NCBI RefSeq assembly: GCF_001625195.1
Contig: NC_054389.1
Location: 3,282,520-3,346,519, forward strand
Source: Drechmeria coniospora
Lineage: Eukaryota; Ascomycota; Sordariomycetes; Hypocreales; Ophiocordycipitaceae
Length of the DNA: 64,000 bases
Direction of reading: 5' to 3'
Shown here: positions 48,353 through 55,981 of the stretch, one piece after another
Numbering within the stretch: the stretch's first letter is position 1
Layout of the letters: every line of letters begins with the position of its first letter
Notes under the pieces: model-generated
Seen by the model: the letters and a program-made list of their open reading frames with translations, nothing else
Database searches by the model: none
Told to the model about the DNA's origin: nothing
Program-made: the position numbers and the translations under genes

Positions 48353-48420
48353 GCGGTATTTAACGATAATAGCAATAGTAATAATAATAATAGTAATAAT
48401 AATAATAGTAATAATAATAT
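48353..48420. repeat. TAA/TAG trinucleotide microsatellite
   Basis: A run of AATAATAGTAATAATAATA-type trinucleotides lies in the 3' region of element F. Confidence 0.8.
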
Positions 48421-48696
48421 TCTCTTAATACTTAGTATAACCCCTTTTTGTAAGCGTTTTGCGCTAGGTGGGACCTTAGCCTCTCCTAGGACTAATAGCC
48501 CTAGTTACTAGTGTAAGGAGGCCTAGCGTTAGTTTATATAGTGGAGGGCTCTCTTGCGACTTTGGGATAGAATCCCCTTAGGTAAGTCCCCCCTTGCGTT
48601 CCCTTTTGCTAATAGGGCTAGGGCTAGGGCTTCCTTATATAATAACGATAGCAATATAGGTAGTATTAATAGTATACTAACTCCTTAATAGGTTAA

Positions 48697-49629
48697 TCTT
48701 AAAATGAAAGGGGAATTACCTCTTGGAATAAAGGGGTAAAATAGGAAGGGTGCACAGTAGAAGTTCAGTTGCACGGACTATCCAAAATGGATATCAATCG
48801 AGGCTGTTAGTAACAGCAGGAAGTGCACCAGTTAGTAACTGGGCAAGGAATACAGATTTGAACAAGTCAAATAGGAGTGCCAAGGGAAAATTCAGAAAAG
48901 AAAGACTGTTGTGTTTCTTGTGCTTGCTTGCGCGCGTGCGTGTATTTAGCGTATGCATCTTGTGTGTGTGTACCTAACTATCTAAGAGTGTAGGAAAGGG
49001 AGGACCATTTTATACCTGAGAGGTAGTACCTCAATTAGTGCAATGTGCACGTGTTGGAATTCTGTCTGATTCCATACAATGCATCTCCGAACAATCTGCT
49101 TGCATTCAATGCAGCTCCAAATACTCTGGTTGAGTCATACTGCAAGTTGGTTGCAACTAGCAGGGTTGATCAGTATTAGGGTTCGGTCGCGACAGTACAG
49201 CAGCAGTGCTGCAGTAGTCGAGTGGGCCAGTAGTAGTACTGCTGGCAAGCAACTGCTAGTTGCAGTTGGGTGGGTCCTTCCGCGCAACAGTAGTACTGTT
49301 GGCGGGCAACTACTAGTAGTAGTTGGGAGCGCGTCAATTGACGGCCCGATTAATGATCTTGCTTGGTTGACCAAGTACCACTTTGCACGTAACGTGCGAC
49401 AGTAGTAAATTGGCTGGGCAGTAGTACTGCCATCAATTGTACCAAGTCGGAGCGAGGAGAATTTGCATAGTAAGTGCAATTCGTTAACTCGATATACTAC
49501 CTGTACGTGCAGTACAGTGGTAGTATATAGGCAAACAGTAGTACTGCTGCCCGGTGTTGCAAATGGCAACACATAGGATAGTATCCTATTTGGGTAGTCT
49601 TACTAGTATAAATACCAGTAATTTTAACA
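48697..49629 (-). repeat. 3' LTR of copia A (933 bp)
   Basis: On the plus strand it runs from TCTTAAAATGAAAGGGG to AGTAATTTTAACA. The section 49,190-49,565 is full of short palindromes (GGCAGTAGTACTGCC, GCACGTAACGTGC). Confidence 0.93.
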
Positions 49630-49637
49630 CCCCCTCT
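49630..49637 (-). other. Polypurine tract of copia A
   Basis: On the minus strand AGAGGGGG sits directly against the 3' LTR start (TGTTAAAATT), the normal place for plus-strand DNA priming in LTR elements. Confidence 0.8.
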
Positions 49638-50153
49638 ATTTAGCTAGTAAGGATACTGCTAAATAGGAATCCTTTGAAGACCTAGTAGGCCAAGGTATCG
49701 TTGGAAGAGATCAGCAGTAAGGGCCTTAGTAAGACCGTCGGCAGGCATTGACTTGGTATCGAGATAGCTGATTTTAGCTAAGCCGCTTGTTGCTTCTTGC
49801 CGAATGTACCGAAACTTCAGTAAGGTGTGTTTGGTACGAGAGTGCTGATTTGGGTTGTTGGCATTGGAGATGGATCCATTGTTATCACACAGAAGTGGAA
49901 TGGGTTTTTGAAGACTTTTACCCATTTCTGTAAACAGACTATCCAGCCATTTGAGTTCCCTAATTGCTTCCAGTAGGGCATCCGATTCTGCCTCTACAGT
50001 TGAAAGAGCAATTGTACTTGCCCTTTTTGACTTCCAGCAGATTGGTCCACCTGCTAGGGTGAAGAGGTACCTATAGGTAGACTTAGAGGAATCTAAGTCA
50101 CCTGCAAAGTCGCTGTCTAAAAATCCAGACAGGCTAGGTGCTGGGGACTTAGA

Positions 50154-51791
50154 CTAATAGCAAATAGCTAGGTCTATAGTTCCTTTCAGATATCGAAGAA
50201 GGTTCTTACCGGTTGATAGTTGGAGACTAGTAGCCTGATGCATATACCGAGATAGCCATTGGATTGCAAAGGCTATATCTGGTCGGGTCAATAGCATTAG
50301 GTACATTAGGGTCCCAACTATCTGTTGGTATACCAATTGATCGGTTGCGGGTAAGGGAGGAAGAGGTGTTGTTGTGGCTTGTTTGAGTACACCTGGCTGT
50401 AACGGTATTGCTACCGCCTTAGCCCCCTCTAGCCCAAATCGCAATAGTGCTTCTTCGATATACCCCTTTTGACTAAGGGTAATACCCTTGGTCGTTCGGC
50501 TGATCTGTACGCCTAAGAAGAACGCAGCCTGCCCGCAATCTTCAATTGGGTAAACCTTATGTAGTTTTTGTTTCAACTTATTGATGTACATAAGGTTCGG
50601 CCCAATAAGCAAACAGTCGTTAACATGGCTAACTATATAGGTACTGGCAGTACTATTATAGTAGACAGCTGGATCGGATATAAGAGGTCGATATCCGTAT
50701 TGATGGAGCAGTTTGGAAAGTGCATCTTGCCACTCTCTAGGTCCTTGTTTAAGACCATAGAGTGCTTTCTTTAAAAGAATGCCTTGTTTAACTGCTGGGT
50801 TGTAGCCTAGCTTGGCTAGTTGCTTACCCATATTATTAGTCTTGTTGAGGCTAATAAATGCTTCCAGTCCATCAGGCATTTCAAGGAAATTAACTTCAGG
50901 TAGCTCGCTGTTGAGGAAAGCACCAATAAAGTCGATTTGTTCAATATACCAATTGTTCTGGGCAGCAAGAGCTAATAGTATCCTCCAGGTAGGTGGAATA
51001 CTTGTAGCTGTAAAGGTCTCTAGGTAGTTAAGACCTTCAATCTGCATAAATCCTTTGGCTACTAAACGTGCCTTGAATTTAATGGGATTGTTTTGCTGGT
51101 CCTTTTTGACTCGTAGGATAAGACGACTTTTGAGGAGTCGTCTACCAGTTGGTATTTCTTGAAGTGGGATAAAATGGAATACCCCTGCCAGGATAAGTTG
51201 CTGAAATTCAGAGAATATAGCACTTATCCACTGGTCTTTGTTGTCTGATTTAAGTACCTGCTTCCAGCTAGTAGGCTCGCTACTAACTAGTAGTTGCTTT
51301 GCCTTAGCTTGGTAGCATAGGTTCTTAATCCAGCATGCCAGGTTGAAATCCACTGAATTAGAATTGTCTTCTAATTCAGGTTCATCTGGAAGAGAGGTAT
51401 CTGGTAGATCCTCTGTTGGTTGGGCTAGGACCCCCTCTGTAGTACTAGTCCTAGTAGGACTAGTCGGTCCGTTGGCCTCTTGCAACCTGCTAGTCCTAGT
51501 AGGACTAGTCGGTCCGTTGGCCTCTTGCAACCTGCTAGTCCTAGTAGGACTAGTAGGTCTACTGGTCCTAGTAGGACCAGTAGCCCCCTCTGTCTCCCTA
51601 GGTGTTAGGGAACTGGAGTTGCTTTGCGAGATAGTAGTAGTTGAATCTACTATCTTAATTTCCCCCTCTGACTCTAGTCCTTCAATACTGGGACTTGGCA
51701 GTCGGGGGAGCCCTTGGGAAATAGGGCCAATACCTTCTAGGATTTTCAGGAAGGTAGTTTTTGTAACCGACCTCCTAGAAGGCACATACAC
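50154..51791 (-). pseudogene. Copia A integrase end, linker and reverse transcriptase (545 open codons)
   Basis: This is the longest open piece. It begins in the integrase C-terminal part (VPSRRSVTKTTFLKIL), passes the PTSPTRTSR tandem linker, then the RVT_2 domain: WxxA-type start near SWKQVLKSD, LLKSRLILRVKKD, ARLVAKGFMQIEGL, IEQIDFIGAFLNSEL (catalytic Asp), ALYGLKQGPREW, and the YVDD position reading HVND (50,616-50,627). It continues with FFLGVQI, TRPDIAFAIQWLSRYM and LLRYLKGT. It ends at a TAG where copy C has TGG. The lost Asp would abolish RT activity even without stops. Confidence 0.92.
51443..51605 (-). repeat. Tandem repeat encoding PTSPTRTSR units (IN-RT linker)
   Basis: Repeats built on the near-palindrome CTAGTCCTAGTAGGACTAG alternate with GGCCTCTTGCAACC. 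The protein reads NGPTSPTRTSRLQEA repeated. Copies B, C and D hold different unit numbers at the same place (44,200-44,430; 61,565-61,760; 27,060-27,260). Confidence 0.88.
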
Positions 51792-51872
51792 AAGGTATGT
51801 TTTTGAACCTAGCGTAGCTAGTAGCCTTGCTGGTTCTGTTCGGGATGCCAGTTTGGCACTTTGAATCCGTTT

Positions 51873-52607
51873 CTAATGAGGAATAAGGACTTCGCAATGT
51901 GCACCAATAGCCTTATAGGCCGTGAGATTTAGTGGCATTTTTAGTCCCTGTAATTCCTGCTTTAGTAATTGGTAGGGACTCAAATCCCGGTTCGAAATTG
52001 CAGTATAATTAACAAGATTAACTATAGCAGGAAGAACGGTAGACCAGAGGAAAAGTGGAAGGCCTGCCCAGATTATTGTTGTACGTAGTCGGTCTAGGAT
52101 GACTCGTATAGACCGTTCGGCAAGTCCGTTCTGTTCGGGCGTATACGGGCAAGATGTATCGAATAGAATTCCTTTCTTACCCAACTAAGTCTGGAGCAAT
52201 GTGTTGATTTCTGTACCCTCGTCGAAAAATAACTGTTTTGGGTAACAGTTATACTGTCGTTTTAGGCTTTTGAAGAGATTCCGAATAGCCTGGAGAACAG
52301 TTAATCCCTCCTTGTTGGGTAAGATCAATACCCAACGGAAGCGGGATTTTCGATCAATTAGTATAAGACCCACAGACTTACGATCATAGGATACTGGTCG
52401 AATCCCAAATGTATCACCCGCAATTGAATCAAGAACGTAGTCTGGATCGTCGATGGGATCCCTAGACTGGCGTCTAGTGGATTTGGCCTGAATACAGGCA
52501 AGGTATTGGAAATCGGCAGCCTGAATAGTCGAAAAGTCAGGCAGCCCAGTAGTAATACTACTGGTCTTTTTTAAGAGTGGGAGACTGATGTGTCCCAGTC
52601 GAATGTG
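51873..52607 (-). pseudogene. Copia A integrase core
   Basis: The retroviral-type integrase fold carries a D,D-E triad. The first Asp lies in LILIDRKSRFRW (52,373 on), the second in LFFDEGTEIN, and Glu in SCPYTPEQNGLAERSIR (just below 52,184). A TAG at 52,185 faces TGG in copy C, and the TAG at 51,873 faces CAG in copy C (LHQKRIQSAK). The upstream part starts with the HIRLGHIS pre-integrase motif, where the preceding TAG replaces the Trp kept in copy B. Confidence 0.9.
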
Positions 52608-52825
52608 CTAAATGCCCGCTTGTTGCAATAGTCTTTGGTAAGACTGGTTGTTGGATTCCGAACAAGTAGTTGGAAGAACTTGTTCCCCAAGACTAGCAGT
52701 TGGGACTACTAGTTGGTCTGTTGCCTCTATAGGAATTGGGTCTTCTATAGGGTCTTTAAACAGGGTAGCCTTAGTAAGGTCCCTTAGTGTAGCCGAACTA
52801 ACAGTTGGGCTAGGTACCGATCTGG

Positions 52826-53004
52826 GTGCCGACCGAGGCACCGGGGAAGGTGCCGACCGAGGCACTGGGGAAGGTGCCGACCGAGGCACTGGGGAAGGTG
52901 CCGACCGAGGCACTGGGGAAGGTGCCGACCGAGGCACTGAGGAAGGTGCCGACCGAGGTACTAGGGAAGGTACCGACCGAGGCACCGTTGAAGGTGCCGA
53001 CCAA
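52826..53004 (-). repeat. Seven tandem 24-bp units (protease-integrase linker)
   Basis: The unit reads GGTGCCGACCGAGGCACTGG plus four bases and encodes an eight-residue Val-Pro-Arg-Ser-Ala-Pro-Ser-Pro repeat in the pol frame. Units differ slightly (CACC, CACT, TACT). The same site in copies B, C and D has a 12-24 bp repeat array of different length. Confidence 0.92.
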
Positions 53005-53694
53005 TCCTCTGCTTCGGTAGCCCAGGGGGGGGGTTGGGAGGGAATTTCGACTGTAATTCCGTAGCTACTGTAGTAGCTAGAGTGGGAAGTATCTGATTTC
53101 GTCAGATAGGGCGTTTGTTGACCTTGCTGTTGTAGGAAGAAGCCGTGTTTCTGGAAGTTGAGGAGTCCACATAACTGTCGATTTGAGTTGTACAGATGTT
53201 CCTTAATGAGTGTTCCTCCAGACGCATAATGGCGAATTCTACTAACAATACTGACCTCCAATTTCGGAATGTACAGTGCTTCTTGTAAAACAAGAGTACC
53301 GTAGACAGATGGATTAGTGCGAATTAGTACAGTAAATTCAGCACAGCCAATACCTTTGGGATAAATTGGGCTACCTCCTGTTGTAATTGGTTTTGCTTAG
53401 GATTTCGCAATGGGTCGGAAAGTCGTAAACTTAAGCCGGTTGTTGACCAAATGACAGGTTGAGCTAGTATCGTAAAGTAGGCCCATTCGGTACGTATTGT
53501 CGTCATTAACACGATATGTCATACCAATATTACCCAAATCGGGTAACAGTACTAATTCTTGTTCGGAATCAGAGTCGGTATCTGATTCCTAACAGGAATC
53601 AGGTAACCCCATACAGCCAGTTGATAGGCTGTAGTCACCAGTCAGAAAACTAATAGTACCCTTGTCTGGTGTGTGGTTTTTGGTTCGATTGTAT

Positions 53695-53815
53695 CGTTTG
53701 GGTCGGTTGGGTCGATTGGGTGAATTGGGTTGATTGGGTTGGTTGGGTCGGTTGTTGGGTGATTTGGGTCGATTGGGTCGATTGGTTCGGTTGGGTCGGT
53801 TGGGTTAACTAGGTC
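53695..53815 (-). repeat. GGTTGGGTC-type array encoding a PNRPNQ tract in gag
   Basis: Short 9-10 bp repeats give a basic Pro/Asn/Arg/Gln tract where copia gag normally carries a CCHC zinc knuckle. No CCHC knuckle was found between this tract and the protease. Confidence 0.8.
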
Positions 53816-54734
53816 TAGTAGACCTATTGTTTGGTGTTTTGGATAGTTGAGTTATCCTGTGACTGAATGCTTGGAAACTGGGACTATTAGGATTTTGATG
53901 TTCTTCCAGTAAGTTAGTCTGAAGATATTGCAGGTTGAGGGATATTGTATTAATCCCTAAGACGGCATTGGTTTGGAGATTGTTGCGTTGTATTGCAGCC
54001 CATTGTGAGAAAACAGGACCAACAGTTGTAAGATATCGATTTGCCTGATCCAAAGGGTTAATACTTACTCCAGTAAGTTGAAGTCGGGTAAGGCAGCTGT
54101 TGAATTCTGAATTAAACGCCTTAAGTATTCCTTTGTACCCTTTGAGTGTAAGGTTGTAGTAGGAATCGTAAAGATTGCAACGTTAGGCTGCCTGGCCCTT
54201 TAAGTACTGTTGTTTTAGCGATAGATAGGCATCTGTTGGGTTGTGAATCCATGCAATTAATGCTCGCGGGCCCTTAGAATAGCTATCCCGAAGTAGTATG
54301 AGCAGGGAGCATTGATTGTAATGTGAGTAACCAATAGCAATTGATGGGTTTTTCAGAAATTCCTCCAGGCAAAGGGAACCAAGTTGGATGGAAAGTGATT
54401 GTTCCCATAAGTTAAAGTTCTTGGTATCTTTAAGCTTAGCATACTCTGGGAATAAGAATACCTTCTTGGATAGCTCAATGTTAGAGCTTAAATTAGTCAC
54501 TTTAGTAGTAGTAGTACCACTACTGTATGTTGGGATTCCTTGGATAGGTGTGTGTTCGGGCTCTATTTTGTCGAGGCGTTTTTGAATTGGTATGATGGTG
54601 TTGTTTAATTGTTCCGTAAGTTGGTTGAACCGATTGGAAAGATCATCATACTGCAGTTGTTGCCTTTGAATGATTGCCTCAAGTTCCGACATAATGGGTG
54701 TTTTAGTAGCCTGACCTTCCTTGGTGGAATCCAT
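53805..54734 (-). pseudogene. Copia A gag region
   Basis: The start is ATG at 54,734. The N-terminus has a helical, Gln-rich segment (IIQRQQLQYDDLSNRFNQL). It is followed by the conserved gag stretch FPEYAKLKDTKNFNLWEQ and LLILLRDSYSKGPRALIAW. A TAA at 54,183 and a TAA at 53,805 interrupt it; the second lies in the PNR tract, where CAA is the likely ancestor. Gag forms the particle shell in which reverse transcription occurs. Confidence 0.85.
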
Positions 54735-54786
54735 TTTGAAAACACAGACACAATCTAGTTAGTAACTAGATTTTCGGTTTACCTTT

Positions 54787-54984
54787 CTACTAGTAGTACT
54801 AGTAGTTACAACAAGTAGTACTTGTTGTATTGGCAGAGCAGAAGTGCTTCAGAAAGTACAACAAGTAGTACTTGTTGTAGTGTTGGCAGCTGGATGCTGC
54901 AGTTGAATCGATTTCCTGGAATTGCCGTAAGTAGTACTTACAGTAGAAGTGCTTTAGGAAGTACAACAAGTAGTACTTGTTGTA
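54787..54984 (-). repeat. Five short palindromes in the copia A leader
   Basis: Each is centred on AGTAGTACT: 54,787-54,805 (CTACTAGTAGTACTAGTAG), 54,808-54,828 (core ACAAGTAGTACTTGT), 54,857-54,879 (same core), 54,927-54,941 (GTAAGTAGTACTTAC) and 54,962-54,984 (ACAAGTAGTACTTGT core). The arms differ between classes but pair within each. Confidence 0.88.
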
Positions 54985-55029
54985 TTGGCAGCTGGGTCGA
55001 TTGTTCCGGAGGATTTTGGTGTAGTCCTT

Positions 55030-55043
55030 CCGGGCTTATAACC
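55030..55043 (-). other. Primer binding site of copia A (initiator-Met half-tRNA type)
   Basis: Directly inside the 5' LTR the minus strand reads GGTTATAAGCCCGG. The complement of an initiator-Met tRNA anticodon stem-loop is GGTTATGAGCCC, so the site differs by one G to A change. Priming from the anticodon region of initiator-Met tRNA is known for Ty5 and Drosophila copia. Copies B and D have the same or a nearly identical site. Confidence 0.65.
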
Positions 55044-55976
55044 TCTTAAAATGAAAGGGGAATTACCTCTTGGAATAAAGGGGTAAAATAGGAAGGGTGC
55101 ACAGTAGAAGTTCAGTTATACGGACTATCCAAAATGGATATCAATCGAGGCTGTTAGTAACAGCAGGAAGTGCACCAGTTAGTAACTGGGCAAGGAATAC
55201 AGATTTGAACAAGTTAAATAGGAGTGCTAAGGGAAAATTCAGAAAAGAAAGACTGTTGTGTTTCTTGTGCTTGCTTGCGCGCGTGCGTGTATTTAGTGTA
55301 TGCATTTTGTGTGTGTGTACCTAACTATCTAAGAGTGTAGGAAAGGGAGGACCATTTTATACCTAAGAGGTAGTACCTCAATTAGTGCAATGTGCACGTG
55401 TTGGAATTCTGTCTGATTCCATACAATGCATCTCCGAACAATCTGCTTGCATTCAATGCAGCTCCAAATACTCTAGTTGAGTCATACTGCAAGTTGGTTG
55501 CAACTAGCAGGGTTGATCAGTATTAGGGTTCGGTCGCGACAGTACAGCAGCAGTGCTGCAGTAGTCGAGTGGGCCAGTAGTAGTACTGCTGGCAAGCAAC
55601 TGCTAGTTGCAGTTGGGTGGGTCCTTCCGCGCAACAGTAGTACTGTTGGCGGGCAACTACTAGTAGTAGTTGGGAGCGCGTCAATTGACGGCCCGATCAA
55701 TGATCTTGCTTGGTTAACCAAGTACTACTTTGCACGTAACGTGCGACAGTAGTAAATTGGCTGGGCAGTAGTACTGCCATCAATTGTACCAAGTCGGAGC
55801 GAGGAGAATTTGCATAGCAAGTGCAATTCGTCAACTCGATATACTACCTGTACGTGCAGTACAGTGGTAGTATATGGGCAAACAGTAGTACTGCTGCCCG
55901 GTGTTGCAAATAGCAACACATAGGATAGTATCCTATTTGGGTAGTCTTACTAGTATAAATACCAGTAATTTTAACA
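55044..55976 (-). repeat. 5' LTR of copia A (933 bp)
   Basis: It has the same ends as the 3' LTR. The palindrome-rich section is 55,540-55,925. The promoter should lie in this LTR, reading toward lower coordinates; TATAAAT near 55,953-55,959 (plus-strand reading) is not assigned. Confidence 0.93.
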
Positions 55977-55981
55977 GTTAA

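Larger units (their letters stand above)
49659..54734 (-). pseudogene. Copia A Gag-Pol polyprotein, one frame with eight premature stops
   Basis: From the ATG at 54,734 to the final stop at 49,659 every open piece is in the same frame, 1,692 codons including the terminator, with no frameshift. Stops fall at 54,183, 53,805, 53,589, 53,397, 52,608, 52,185, 51,873 and 50,154 (lowest coordinate of each codon), all TAG or TAA. Order: gag with N-terminal coiled-coil-like segment; a Pro/Asn/Arg-rich tract; aspartic protease (YDTSST near 53,470); pre-integrase RLGH; integrase (DRKSRFRW, FDEGTEIN, PYTPEQNGLAE); RT (RVT_2 type); RNase H; C-terminal ADGLTKAL. Two tandem-repeat linkers split the domains. 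The single gag-pol frame without frameshift is common in copia elements. Confidence 0.93.
48697..55976 (-). mobile_element. Copia copy A, full length, lightly RIP-damaged
   Basis: A 7,280-bp Ty1/copia element with two LTRs of exactly 933 bp (48,697-49,629 and 55,044-55,976) and a perfect 5-bp target duplication GTTAA (48,692-48,696 and 55,977-55,981). Reading on the minus strand: 5' LTR, primer site, palindrome-rich leader, one gag-pol frame 54,734-49,659, a purine tract (complement of CCCCCTCT at 49,630), 3' LTR. LTR differences are mainly CA/TA or TG/TA (for example CAGTTGCACGG against CAGTTATACGG). It is inserted in gypsy element F. This is the youngest complete element here, but eight in-frame stops make it non-autonomous. 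Confidence 0.95.

Noticed and set aside
48750..48977. 75-codon plus-strand ORF (also at 55,097-55,324)
   Set aside because: It lies in the LTR on the strand opposite to the element and has no family resemblance.
52648..53064. 138-codon plus-strand ORF rich in GTGEGADR repeats
   Set aside because: It is the antisense reading of the 24-bp tandem linker in copia A pol. Repeats open several frames at once.
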